From positions 1 to 64,000 of the forward strand of contig CANMHB010000017.1 in NCBI GenBank assembly GCA_947497485.1: a DNA stretch of 64,000 nt, in the 5' to 3' direction. The DNA comes from Flavobacteriales bacterium (GTDB taxonomy: Bacteria > Bacteroidota > Bacteroidia > Flavobacteriales_D > Crocinitomicaceae). Below the pieces are notes generated by a model. The model was not told the origin of the DNA, made no database searches, and saw nothing but the letters and a program-made list of their open reading frames with translations. A program made the translations under genes and the position numbers. Below, one piece after another: positions 53,793-62,348 of this stretch. Position 1 is the stretch's first letter. Each line of letters begins with the position of its first letter.

Positions 53793-55190
53793 TTATCGTA
53801 AAACATCCTTACGTTGGCTATCAAGTTTTAACAAAATAAACATCATCATCGAGAAGGACATCATTGATGATCCTCCATAACTAAAAAATGGCAATGGTAT
53901 TCCGATAACTGGCGCAAAACCAATATTCATTCCGATATTAATTGCAAAGTGGTAAAATAGAATCATACCTACACAATAGGCATAAATTCGGTTGAAAGCT
54001 GCGCGTTGACGCTCTGCGATAATAATTATTCTCACAAGCATAAACATATACAAGATAATCAAAACTAAGGTCCCGATAAAGCCCCATTCCTCCGCAAAAG
54101 GACAAAAAATAAAATCTGTTTCACTTTCAGGAACGTGATTACTTTCAACACTGGAAACAGAAGCTTTGTTGTAACCTTTTCCTACAAGTCCACCCGATCC
54201 AACTGCAGCCATTGCGCGGTTTCGGTTGTAATCTTTTCCGTTCGGATCTTCTTTTAATCCCAGAAATAACTCAATTCGGTCTTTTTGATGGGGAGCTAGA
54301 CTACTAAAACCAGTGCCAACTCCGAATGATAAGCCACCACCAAGTACAAGCCCAATAATTATTACAATGGTTGCCCGTGATCGATCTCTTTTCGTTCCGA
54401 ATCTCCGAATAAAAAGAAGTGCACTTATTCCAAGAATGGCTAATGTTAGTAACACTCCCATTGAACCGGGTATTTTTGTGTCGGATAAAAAAGGAATTGT
54501 AATTGTCACATTGCTCAATAACAGGGTTATAACACTTAAAAAAATCGCAACAAACATGATCGGAATAAAGTGACTACCAACCCAAGTTTCTTTAAATCGT
54601 ATGCCAGGAAACGCATTAACAACGCCCAATATAATTGGATCAAACGTTAAACCTTCTCGATACATAACAAACAAAAAGGATGTAAAAACAACAAATGTCC
54701 CAGCATCTGGCTGAAGTAAAATTAGAGCCATTGGTACTAAAAGAATCATTGCTGCTCCTAAAACGTTTTTGGTATTTTGTTGTTTTACACTTAATTCGCT
54801 AATGTATTTCGCTAGTAATAAGGCAGATGATATTTTTGCGAATTCGGCAGGTTGTATTCCCAAAGAGCCAACTCCAATCCATGCGTGAGCACCATTGATA
54901 GCTGGCATGAAAAGCACGACAACAAGTAAGCTTAATGTTACAAGATAAATCGGAAAGGCAAACTTTCGATAGATATCCGAGTCAATAAGGAAAACAAGCA
55001 ATCCAAGAAACAGCGAAATCGCGAGCCACATCACTTGCTTGCCATATTTTTCATCAAAGCTAAATAGACTTGGATTTTCTGGATTGTAAGCAACAGAATA
55101 TACAGTTGCCAGACCCATAATTAACATTAGCATGAACGATATGAAAAGCGGCCAATCGAGATGTGATACGAGTGTTTCATCCTTTCTCAT
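53793..55190 (-). CDS. rodA: Rod-shape-determining SEDS glycosyltransferase RodA
   Basis: A polytopic SEDS protein with ten or so helices in 465 residues. RodA polymerises lipid II into glycan strands as partner of PBP2. Typical stretches: QPAEFAKISSALLLAKYI, LLQPDAGTFVVFTSFLFVM, SETDFIFCPFAEEWGFIG and GIPLPFFSYGGSSMMSF. A long insertion between about residues 190 and 300 carries additional hydrophobic segments, as in other Bacteroidota RodA proteins. Its start overlaps the mrdA stop by 4 bases. Confidence 0.95.
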   Translation of the reverse strand: MRKDETLVSHLDWPLFISFMLMLIMGLATVYSVAYNPENPSLFSFDEKYGKQVMWLAISLFLGLLVFLIDSDIYRKFAFPIYLVTLSLLVVVLFMPAINGAHAWIGVGSLGIQPAEFAKISSALLLAKYISELSVKQQNTKNVLGAAMILLVPMALILLQPDAGTFVVFTSFLFVMYREGLTFDPIILGVVNAFPGIRFKETWVGSHFIPIMFVAIFLSVITLLLSNVTITIPFLSDTKIPGSMGVLLTLAILGISALLFIRRFGTKRDRSRATIVIIIGLVLGGGLSFGVGTGFSSLAPHQKDRIELFLGLKEDPNGKDYNRNRAMAAVGSGGLVGKGYNKASVSSVESNHVPESETDFIFCPFAEEWGFIGTLVLIILYMFMLVRIIIIAERQRAAFNRIYAYCVGMILFYHFAINIGMNIGFAPVIGIPLPFFSYGGSSMMSFSMMMFILLKLDSQRKDVLR

Positions 55191-57058
55191 TCTGAAACAG
55201 TTTTGTAGTTAGATAATCGTGCATCAAAAATGCGTTGCTCTTTGGCTTTGTCTTTAATTTTTCGTTTGAGGTATTTTTCAATCATCAAGCTTGCAATAGG
55301 AGCGGCCCAAGTACCCCCAAAACCTGCATTTTCAACAAAAACAGCGATTGCGATTTTTGGCTTGTCCATCGGAGCGAATGCAATAAAAACGGAGTGATCT
55401 TCTCCATGAGGGTTTTGAACAGTACCAGTCTTTCCACAAATTATTAGATCATCTAACCGCGCCATTCTTGCCGTACCACCATTTTCATTTACTACGCGTC
55501 TCATTCCTTCAATCACAGGATCAAAATGCTTTGAATTTACCATGGTGTAGCGCTTCTTTTTGTACTCCGTCAAAGGACCTTTGTTTCCGATTGATTTAAC
55601 AAAGTGAGGCGTATAATACCATCCCTTGTTTGCAATGATTGCCGCAATATTAGCCATTTGAATTGGCGTAAGTTTTACCTCTCCTTGTCCAATTGAAATT
55701 GAGCGAATTGTTGAGAATGCCCATTGATGATGCCCATACCACTTATCGTAATACTTGGAATCTGGAATTAATCCAGGTCGTTGTCCAGATACGTCAACAC
55801 CTAGTTCTTTTCCGAGGCCAAAACTTTCCATGTAGCGATGCCATTTATTCAATCCAAGTTCTGCATCGGCGAACATATTCGATTTTTTATTCTGATGAAT
55901 TATCCGCCTTACAACCGCGTAAAAATAAGGGTTACAAGAGTATTGAACAGCCTCTGGAATATTTCGAGCAGAAGCGTGACCATGGCAGCCAACTAGTCCT
56001 TTATCACAAGGGAAACCTGAATTTTCATCAATTACACCTTCTTGCATTCCGATTAAAGACTGAACCAATTTAAAAATAGATCCTGGAGGATACTCCGCTT
56101 GAAGTGGTCTCGGGAAAAGTGGCATATTTGGATCAAGTGCTAATTTGGGATAATTTAATCCAATATTTCTTTTTCCTACTAAGAGATTTGGGTCAAAAGA
56201 AGGGGCTGAAACCATTGATAAAATTTCACCGGAGGAAGGTTCTATCGCTACGATACAACCTTTTTTATTTTTCATCAGTTTTTCTCCGTAAGCTTGAATA
56301 ATCATATCCATTCCCATTTTCATCGGGTCCGCTTGACGGGATAAGGTGTCGTATTTTCCATCTGCGTATGATTCAATGGCATTATTTAAAGCCGATGTCA
56401 CGACATATCGAATTCCCTTAATACCCCTTAATTCTTTCTCGTAAAAACGTTCAATTCCTGAACGGCCAATGTTATTCCCAGGCTTATAAAAACGATCTTG
56501 TTCAATTTCTTCTCGAGTAACCTCTGAAAGATAACCCAGAATATTTGCCCCATTTGAAAAAGGATAATTCCTCATACTCGTAACCTCCTCAAAAAAACCG
56601 GGGAAATTATCAAGATGGGGGGCGATTTTCGATATTTCTTCTAAGGTCAATTCCTTAATAAACGGATATTTTCGAATCTTCTGATAATTTGAGGTTCGTT
56701 TACCTGAGTGTTTATTGTAGTATGTTCCTTCACCTTTGACAATATCTTTGAATCGTTGACGAACCTCTTCAACAGTCCAGCCAATAAGTTTGGCAAAAGC
56801 AACTGTATCTAAATTTTTGATTTTAGCCTCACAAACCATTAAGTTGTAGTAGGTTCGATTAGAAACAATTTTACGCATATTTCGATCGAAAATTACGCCT
56901 CTTGGAGGAATGATCTCTTTTCGTTTCTCAGCTATTTCTTGAGCACGAAGCGTCCAAGTATCATCGACTACCTGCATGTAAAATAAGCGAAGGGTGTATA
57001 TTATCCCTACAAGACCAATAAATGCTACAATTACATATCTTCTTGCATCAAAATTCAT
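55187..57058 (-). CDS. mrdA: Penicillin-binding protein 2 (elongation transpeptidase)
   Basis: A class B PBP of 623 residues with one N-terminal membrane helix, a pedestal domain (IIPPRGVIFDRNMRKIVSNR; EVTSMRNYPFSNGANILGYL) and a transpeptidase domain. The active-site motifs are PPGSIFKLVQS (SxxK), YSCNPYF (SxN) and ICGKTGTVQN (KTG). With RodA it synthesises lateral wall during elongation. It is coupled by 4-base overlaps to mreD and rodA. Confidence 0.95.
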   Translation of the reverse strand: MNFDARRYVIVAFIGLVGIIYTLRLFYMQVVDDTWTLRAQEIAEKRKEIIPPRGVIFDRNMRKIVSNRTYYNLMVCEAKIKNLDTVAFAKLIGWTVEEVRQRFKDIVKGEGTYYNKHSGKRTSNYQKIRKYPFIKELTLEEISKIAPHLDNFPGFFEEVTSMRNYPFSNGANILGYLSEVTREEIEQDRFYKPGNNIGRSGIERFYEKELRGIKGIRYVVTSALNNAIESYADGKYDTLSRQADPMKMGMDMIIQAYGEKLMKNKKGCIVAIEPSSGEILSMVSAPSFDPNLLVGKRNIGLNYPKLALDPNMPLFPRPLQAEYPPGSIFKLVQSLIGMQEGVIDENSGFPCDKGLVGCHGHASARNIPEAVQYSCNPYFYAVVRRIIHQNKKSNMFADAELGLNKWHRYMESFGLGKELGVDVSGQRPGLIPDSKYYDKWYGHHQWAFSTIRSISIGQGEVKLTPIQMANIAAIIANKGWYYTPHFVKSIGNKGPLTEYKKKRYTMVNSKHFDPVIEGMRRVVNENGGTARMARLDDLIICGKTGTVQNPHGEDHSVFIAFAPMDKPKIAIAVFVENAGFGGTWAAPIASLMIEKYLKRKIKDKAKEQRIFDARLSNYKTVSE

Positions 57059-57570
57059 TTTGCTTTCGACTTTTTAATAATAAAAGTTTGTAAAACGATA
57101 CAAAGCAAATACGAGATAATTACGCTAAAAATTGTTTTTTGAAGAATCAATAAAAACTGATCAAATCGAAAGATTTCCACAAGAAAATACCAGAAGTGAT
57201 GGATTAAAAGCAAGTAGCCAAAAACAAAAAGAAACCATCGACTTCCCATGTCAAAAATAGAAGGTTCTTTAAGGGGATCATATCCTTCACGTGGCCCATA
57301 AAATTTGAAAATTATCGGCCGAAGATATGCCATAATGAGCAAAGAGGAGGCATGTAGCCCATACGTGTTTGAGAAAATATCTATGATTAGTCCAAGGAAA
57401 AAACCAAGAATCATCAAAGTGAAAATTCCAGTTTCGAATGGCAACAACATTATGAACAGCGGTTGAACCATTAAATGAATACCAAAACCAATCTCAATTT
57501 GATTAAAGACTAATGCTTGCAAGAGCACAAAAATGACAAATCGTATACTATTTTTAACAACTACATTCAT
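57055..57570 (-). CDS. mreD: Rod-shape-determining protein MreD
   Basis: A small polytopic inner-membrane protein of 171 residues with five hydrophobic segments. The second region (GFFLGLIIDIFSNTYGLHAS) contains the conserved G-x-x-x-D of MreD. It links MreC to the RodA-PBP2 synthase. It overlaps mrdA by 4 bases and its start is the last base of the mreC stop region, so the module is tightly coupled. Confidence 0.9.
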   Translation of the reverse strand: MNVVVKNSIRFVIFVLLQALVFNQIEIGFGIHLMVQPLFIMLLPFETGIFTLMILGFFLGLIIDIFSNTYGLHASSLLIMAYLRPIIFKFYGPREGYDPLKEPSIFDMGSRWFLFVFGYLLLIHHFWYFLVEIFRFDQFLLILQKTIFSVIISYLLCIVLQTFIIKKSKAK

Positions 57571-58418
57571 TACAAATCTTCTTCCTCTTCGTCTGGTGGA
57601 ATTTGTTTTTCCAAAGCCTTTTGTTCGTCAATTAATAGATTTTTGATCACATAAACATTTTGTAATGTCCTAAAATTCTCAGAGAATAAAACTACAACAT
57701 CCCACAAAGGCTCACCTTCAACTGGTTTCGTTTCATAAACCTTACCCACTGGCATTCCTTTGGGAAAAATTCCTGAACCGCCTTTTGTCACTACCCTTGA
57801 CCAACGTTTGATTTTAAGGTCATTTGATATACCTGTAACAGATCCTTTTTTGGCATCATGGCCATTCCATTTTAAGAAGCCAAAAAGTCCGATGGGTTCT
57901 ATTGTTACATCAATATTTATATCCTTGGTTAAGACAGTTTTTACAACTGAATAATGTTCGCTTACGTTATGAATTACCCCAACTACGCCTTTATCTGAAA
58001 ATACACCCATTTCTCTTTTAATACCTTGTTTACTTCCTGCGTTGATGGTAAAATAGTTGTTTCTCCTGGTTACACTAGAGTTGACAACTGTTGCTGGAAT
58101 ATATTCATATTGCTGTTCGAAAACGGTATCCTGAATTTTAAATAATTTTCGATTGATTTGATAAAGACTTTGAGGGATTTTCTTTCTCAGGGAAATGTTT
58201 TCACTTTGCAGATTAACATTGTTTTTTGATAGATTAAAGTGTTTTGTTACATCATTTTCAACTTCTAAAACTTTACCCGTAACCGCTGAAGCTGTCGTTA
58301 AATATTGATTTTTTGGAAATGAAAGGTATCGAATATGCCAAGATAATGCAACAATTTGCAATACGGCAAAAAACAAGAAAACCCTAAATCTTTTGAAAAA
58401 AGCAATAAAATTGCGCAT
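57570..58418 (-). CDS. mreC: Rod-shape-determining protein MreC
   Basis: A bitopic protein with one N-terminal helix (about 12-30), a coiled coil to about residue 85 and the periplasmic MreC beta domain (ATVVNSSVTRRNNYFTINAG, GIKREMGVFSDKGVVGVI). It regulates PBP2/RodA during elongation. I start at the ATG at 58418 (MRNFIAFFKR); a TTG three codons earlier lies inside the promoter element. No mreB precedes it, which is unusual for the operon but known in Bacteroidota. Confidence 0.93.
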   Translation of the reverse strand: MRNFIAFFKRFRVFLFFAVLQIVALSWHIRYLSFPKNQYLTTASAVTGKVLEVENDVTKHFNLSKNNVNLQSENISLRKKIPQSLYQINRKLFKIQDTVFEQQYEYIPATVVNSSVTRRNNYFTINAGSKQGIKREMGVFSDKGVVGVIHNVSEHYSVVKTVLTKDINIDVTIEPIGLFGFLKWNGHDAKKGSVTGISNDLKIKRWSRVVTKGGSGIFPKGMPVGKVYETKPVEGEPLWDVVVLFSENFRTLQNVYVIKNLLIDEQKALEKQIPPDEEEEDL

Positions 58419-58424
58419 AGCCAA

Positions 58425-58432
58425 CAAAGTTA
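58425..58432 (-). promoter_or_regulatory. -7 element TAACTTTG immediately upstream of mreC
   Basis: On the minus strand TAACTTTG ends 6 bases before the mreC ATG at 58418. Initiation about 7 bases downstream would give a leaderless or near-leaderless mRNA. The TTG at 58427 overlaps this element, which argues against it as start codon. Confidence 0.45.
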
Positions 58433-58509
58433 AAAAAGCAATACCTTGCTAAACTTAAATTCAAAAGAATAATATCAACAAAATACCAACTATTTATAAA
58501 CCTTAGATT

Positions 58510-59100
58510 TTAATCAAAAAATGTCTCAATTTCATCCAATGCTAAAGATCCAAATGATTGATTGGTCCAGCGTTTAACAAGTTTTCCCTTCTGACTTAAA
58601 ACGAAAGTTGGGAATACACCTTCAGTTAACAAGATACTTTCATCGATTTCAATATTTTGTTTGACGTCAATTCGTTTTGATTTTAGTCTCTTGATTTTAG
58701 CATCAAATCCACCTCCGGTTAACCAATATTCGATTTGAATTTTTGGATTTCTTTCAGTTAGTTTATTCAAAATCTCAATCGATTGATGACAATATGGACA
58801 ATCGGATAGCGCAATTACAATGAGTTTTTTTTGTTTCGGAAAAACCAGTTTTGTTTCAATAATTTCACCTCCGTTGTATATATCACCAGTATAAACTGGA
58901 TTGAAAATGAAATAACTCGTTAAACTCAAAAACAAAACAAGAATGCCAATTGTTATTTTTATTAAAGTAGTTAGAGCTTTAAAATTTAAAATAATTCGAA
59001 ATATCAAAAACCAAACAAATATGATTAAAACAATAGGTAAATATTTTGAAGCAGTCCAAGATAAATTAAAATCCAGTAAAAAGTTTTCGATTACATTCAT
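58510..59100 (-). CDS. Membrane-anchored thioredoxin-like protein
   Basis: 196 residues with two N-terminal membrane helices (about 20-40 and 45-66) and a thioredoxin-fold domain. The redox site is ALSDCPYCHQS (CPYC, as in glutaredoxin/DsbA types), with the cis-Pro stretch GVFPTFVLSQKGK and a final helix. It is likely a disulphide oxidoreductase at the membrane; whether the domain faces the periplasm is not certain. It lies upstream of mreC on the same strand, 82 bases away, and mreC has its own promoter. Confidence 0.78.
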   Translation of the reverse strand: MNVIENFLLDFNLSWTASKYLPIVLIIFVWFLIFRIILNFKALTTLIKITIGILVLFLSLTSYFIFNPVYTGDIYNGGEIIETKLVFPKQKKLIVIALSDCPYCHQSIEILNKLTERNPKIQIEYWLTGGGFDAKIKRLKSKRIDVKQNIEIDESILLTEGVFPTFVLSQKGKLVKRWTNQSFGSLALDEIETFFD

Positions 59101-59166
59101 TTATCAAGATTCAATTTAAATTATTTTAAAATGCAACTGAAGATATTAATTAAAAGTCAAAGATTG

Positions 59167-59174
59167 TAAATTTG
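59167..59174 (+). promoter_or_regulatory. -7 element TAAATTTG
   Basis: Exact TAnnTTTG 21 bases before the ATG at 59196 of the DUF5777-like gene. It overlaps a TTG in the same frame, so the ATG is the better start. Confidence 0.4.
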
Positions 59175-59195
59175 ATCGAAATTCAAAATTATAAG

Positions 59196-60083
59196 ATGTA
59201 TTTATCCCGAATTATACTTTGTCTAACAATAATTTTTAAATCGCTTATTAACTTCGCTCAAGATACTTTGCCCGATGACTACGAAGAACCAAGAACGTTC
59301 TCGTCAACGCGAATTATCAATGGCCATTCAGTTGAAACGTTAGGAAAAGGCTACATGGATATGCGTATTGAGCATCGATTTGGAGATATGGCAGGTGATT
59401 TTGGAGGCTGGGAAAATATGTTTGGATTTGATAATCTTTCAGACATGCGAATCGCATTGGAATTTGGAATTACCGATGAATTAATGGTGGGTTTCGGAAG
59501 ATCAAAAGGAACGGGATTTCCCTTTCGTTCGTTGCTTGATGGTTTTGTAAAATACCGTGTTTTGAGGCAACAAAAGAATAAAATGCCTATATCTCTTACC
59601 CTAATTGGCGGTTCATTTTTTACCTATATGAAAGCGTCTAGTGATGAGTCTCAAGTGAATCATTTCCCCAAGGATGCGCATCGCTTTTCGTACTTTACAC
59701 AAGTAAATTTAGGTAAACATTTTGGTGAAACTTTGTCTCTTTCCATTATGCCAACCTATTTGCATCGAAATTACGTTGCAGCAAATGATATGAATGATAT
59801 TTTCGCCTTAGGAGGTGCATTCAGGGTTAAATTATTTAAACGTTTTGCTTTATTGGGGGAGTATTACCATGTTTTTAATACTTCGGATTTACGCCCTTCT
59901 GACTCCTATAAAAACAGTCTTGCTGTGGCATTGGAATGGTTTACCTTCGGACATAGTTTCACGATTAATTTAACTAATTCGGGTGGTTTAGGAGAAGCTC
60001 AATTTATCCCGTACACCACTGAAAATTGGTTGAAAGGACAATTTCGGTTTGGTTTTTGCGTAGGAAGAAAGTTCTCATTTTAA
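59196..60083 (+). CDS. Exported DUF5777-like beta-barrel protein
   Basis: A 295-residue protein starting MYLSRIILCLTII with a signal peptide cleaved after NFAQ. The stretch STRIINGHSVETLGKGYMDM followed by RIEHRFGDM, and the later LGEYYHVFNTS, match DUF5777 as I recall it. The mature part alternates as beta-strands and ends in Phe (GRKFSF), as for an outer-membrane barrel. It is the first of a rightward group with YceI and haem-motif proteins; members often lie beside YceI and cytochrome genes. Function unknown. Confidence 0.78.
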   Translation: MYLSRIILCLTIIFKSLINFAQDTLPDDYEEPRTFSSTRIINGHSVETLGKGYMDMRIEHRFGDMAGDFGGWENMFGFDNLSDMRIALEFGITDELMVGFGRSKGTGFPFRSLLDGFVKYRVLRQQKNKMPISLTLIGGSFFTYMKASSDESQVNHFPKDAHRFSYFTQVNLGKHFGETLSLSIMPTYLHRNYVAANDMNDIFALGGAFRVKLFKRFALLGEYYHVFNTSDLRPSDSYKNSLAVALEWFTFGHSFTINLTNSGGLGEAQFIPYTTENWLKGQFRFGFCVGRKFSF

Positions 60084-60098
60084 TAAATAAACGTAATT

Positions 60099-60641
60099 AT
60101 GAAAAAAACAATTTTAAGTCTTACATACATTGGACTATTAACATTATCTACATCAATTGCATTAATTCCTTCTGATCATTTTGAGGTATCAGCTAAAGGT
60201 CATTCGATTGATTTTAAAAGTAAGGACCCTTCTGGTTCATTTGACAAAATTTCTGGAGATATTGACTTTGATGAGAAAAACCTAGATGCTTGTAAATTCA
60301 ATCTAAAAATAGAGGTAAGTAGCATAAATACCGGTAATGGTATGATGAATAAAAAAGCTCAAACTGAAGAATGGTTTGATGCTAAAAAACATCCCGACAT
60401 TAAATTTAAATCAACCAAGGTTGAGAAAAAAGAAAGTGAATATTCGATAACTGGAGACCTAACGATTAAAGGAATTACTAAATCTTATACGATCCCTGCA
60501 ACGTATTCAAAATCGGGCGGTAAAATTACTTTTAAAGGCAAGTTTAATGTAGATCGTATTGAATTTAAAGTAGGTAAGAAGAGTGAGGCTGTTCCTGATA
60601 TCATGAAGGTTTCATTTGTTGTGCCAGCAGATAAAAAGTAA
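60099..60641 (+). CDS. YceI family exported protein
   Basis: A lipocalin-like YceI domain behind a signal peptide (to about residue 22). The family pattern is clear: FDKISGDIDFDEKNLDACKF, EEWFDAKKHPDIKFKSTKV, YSITGDLTIKGITKSYTIPA and FKGKFNVDRIEFKVGK. YceI proteins bind isoprenoid-type lipids in the periplasm. It is 180 residues, normal length. Its stop overlaps the next ATG by one base (TAATG). Confidence 0.93.
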   Translation: MKKTILSLTYIGLLTLSTSIALIPSDHFEVSAKGHSIDFKSKDPSGSFDKISGDIDFDEKNLDACKFNLKIEVSSINTGNGMMNKKAQTEEWFDAKKHPDIKFKSTKVEKKESEYSITGDLTIKGITKSYTIPATYSKSGGKITFKGKFNVDRIEFKVGKKSEAVPDIMKVSFVVPADKK

Positions 60642-61030
60642 TGTTTAAGCAATATTTAACACTAGGAGTCTCTGCGGGTTTAATTTCGGCAATTGTGAGT
60701 TGTTTATTTGCTTACCTTTTCAATCATAACCTTCTCGATTTTTCGAATGTTCTTCCTTACTGGAAAATTATTGCTATTGATGTTTCATTTTCTTTAATTG
60801 CTATTGGTATATATTATGGCTTAAGTTTTCTATCAACAAGGTTTTTTAAAGTCATTTTTAATTTTCTGTTTGCTTTTTCGTCTATAGCAAGTGTCTTATT
60901 GCCAATTACCGCTCAATTGCCTAATTTCGAATTCCCAGAGTTTTATCCAACCTTTGCAATTCCGCTTCACCTTATTTTTAGTGTGATTTTTTTAGCTTTA
61001 AGTTCAATATTAATCAAAGATGAAAAATAG
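60641..61030 (+). CDS. Four-helix membrane protein, unknown
   Basis: A 129-residue very hydrophobic protein with four predicted membrane helices (about 8-28, 43-63, 70-92 and 103-125). No motif is recognised. It is coupled to the YceI gene upstream (one-base overlap) and overlaps the following haem-motif lipoprotein gene by 11 bases, so all three are made together. YceI-linked membrane proteins are often cytochrome b561, but the His ligands of that family are missing here. Confidence 0.72.
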   Translation: MFKQYLTLGVSAGLISAIVSCLFAYLFNHNLLDFSNVLPYWKIIAIDVSFSLIAIGIYYGLSFLSTRFFKVIFNFLFAFSSIASVLLPITAQLPNFEFPEFYPTFAIPLHLIFSVIFLALSSILIKDEK

Positions 61031-61370
61031 TATTTATACAATTTCGATTGCAATTTTAGTTTTAGCAACGAGTTGTTTAAAAGACAAAGTCGGAGATAAT
61101 TTACCTTATCCTGAGGTAACTTGTTCCGACACCATTTCATTTTCAAATGATGTTTTACCAATCATTCAAAACAATTGTACCGGTTGTCATGATAATTCTA
61201 ATGGTTATACATTTACCAATCATCACAATATTGCTGATAACTACGCGGCAATTATTGGATCAATGAAAGGACAGGGTTATCAACAAATGCCTCAAGCTTC
61301 ATCTGCGCTCCCAGACAGTGTAATTCAAAAAATACAATGTTGGGTGAATCAGGGGTTGAAAGATAACTAG
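61020..61370 (+). CDS. Small haem-motif (CxxCH) lipoprotein
   Basis: A 116-residue protein. The signal peptide ends LVLATSCLKDK, a lipobox-like site, so the mature N-terminal Cys at about 19 is probably lipidated. The haem motif NNCTGCHDN lies near residue 55, with a possible Met ligand in QQMPQ. The pattern DVLPIIQNNCTGCH with CWVNQG near the end resembles the small cytochrome-c-like domains of PSCyt1/cytochrome family proteins in Bacteroidota. It probably carries electrons at the outer side of a membrane. Confidence 0.78.
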   Translation: MKNSIYTISIAILVLATSCLKDKVGDNLPYPEVTCSDTISFSNDVLPIIQNNCTGCHDNSNGYTFTNHHNIADNYAAIIGSMKGQGYQQMPQASSALPDSVIQKIQCWVNQGLKDN

Positions 61371-61411
61371 TAGCAAATGATTATATTTGTTAATCGCTAA
61401 AACAAAAAACT

Positions 61412-62278
61412 ATGAAACGAAAATTTTTACCTATTTTTATTTTATCAGCATCTGTTGGTTTTTTCGCATTCCGAAGTGAGATAAATTCCCCATCCGAATT
61501 TCATAAATCCCCAATAAATAGCGGTGGCGCTGCTGCAGGAAAGACTGGGGCTCCAGGAGAACAAAATTGCACGGCTTGTCATGCTGGAACAGCGCAAGAT
61601 GGAGCGAATGAGAACTTACTTACGATATTGAATGGAACAACGCCAGTAACTCAGTATACGCCAGGCCAACAATATACAGTGACTTTGTCAATGGCCTCAA
61701 ACCCAACAAAAAAGGGATTTCAAGCTACCGCTTTGACTAGCTCCAATGTAATGGCGGGTGCATTCACAGGTCAGTCTGGTAATACAAGTATTAGCGGGAC
61801 ATCTAAAAAATATGCCAATCACACCGCTTCAAGCAATACGTCAACCACAGCTCCAGTATGGACATGGACATGGACAGCGCCTGCTGCGGGATCTGGAGAG
61901 GTAACTTTTTATGTCGCATCGAACAAAACCAACAACAATGGAAATGATAATGGAGATGTAATTTATCTTTCGCAGCATATGATTTCTGAGGCAAGTACAA
62001 CGGGAATTGAAAATATGGCATTTAATAACAATGTTGTAATAGGTTCTGATAATGAATCAAACAAGGTGACAGTTGCTTATGATTTGAATCAAAGTTCTAA
62101 AATGAGTTTAAACATTGTCGATTTGAATGGTAGATCAGTATTCAATAAAACCTTAATCAATGGTCAAATCGGAAAAAATCATTTTGAAATTTCCACAAGA
62201 GATTTTAATTCAGGAGTTTATATCGTGAATTTCTTTATTGATAATAAGCCTTTTTCGAAAAGGATTATTGTAAGATAA
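61412..62278 (+). CDS. Exported protein with choice-of-anchor V-like domain, CxxCH motif and T9SS sorting domain
   Basis: The signal peptide is followed by GAAAGKTGAPGEQNCTACHA, a Gly-rich stretch with a CxxCH motif, then a beta-rich domain (YTPGQQYTVTLSM; TWTWTAPAAGSGEVTFYVAS). The last 75 residues (VAYDLNQSSKMSLNIVDLNG through KRIIVR) are a T9SS sorting domain. The N-terminal pattern is that of the 'choice-of-anchor V' proteins as I recall them. Whether haem is attached is uncertain. It is the last gene before a terminator. Confidence 0.82.
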   Translation: MKRKFLPIFILSASVGFFAFRSEINSPSEFHKSPINSGGAAAGKTGAPGEQNCTACHAGTAQDGANENLLTILNGTTPVTQYTPGQQYTVTLSMASNPTKKGFQATALTSSNVMAGAFTGQSGNTSISGTSKKYANHTASSNTSTTAPVWTWTWTAPAAGSGEVTFYVASNKTNNNGNDNGDVIYLSQHMISEASTTGIENMAFNNNVVIGSDNESNKVTVAYDLNQSSKMSLNIVDLNGRSVFNKTLINGQIGKNHFEISTRDFNSGVYIVNFFIDNKPFSKRIIVR

Positions 62279-62304
62279 ACTTTTCATTTCAAAATTTTAT
62301 TCGA

Positions 62305-62338
62305 GCCGCTTCTTTTGAGGCGGTTTTCTTTTTTTTTC
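62305..62338 (+). terminator. Intrinsic terminator
   Basis: CCGCTTC and GAGGCGG form a 7-bp stem with one G-U around a TTTT loop, followed by a long T-tract, 28 bases after the sorting-domain gene. The convergent TPR gene ends close by. Confidence 0.8.
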
Positions 62339-62348
62339 AAAAGTTAAA

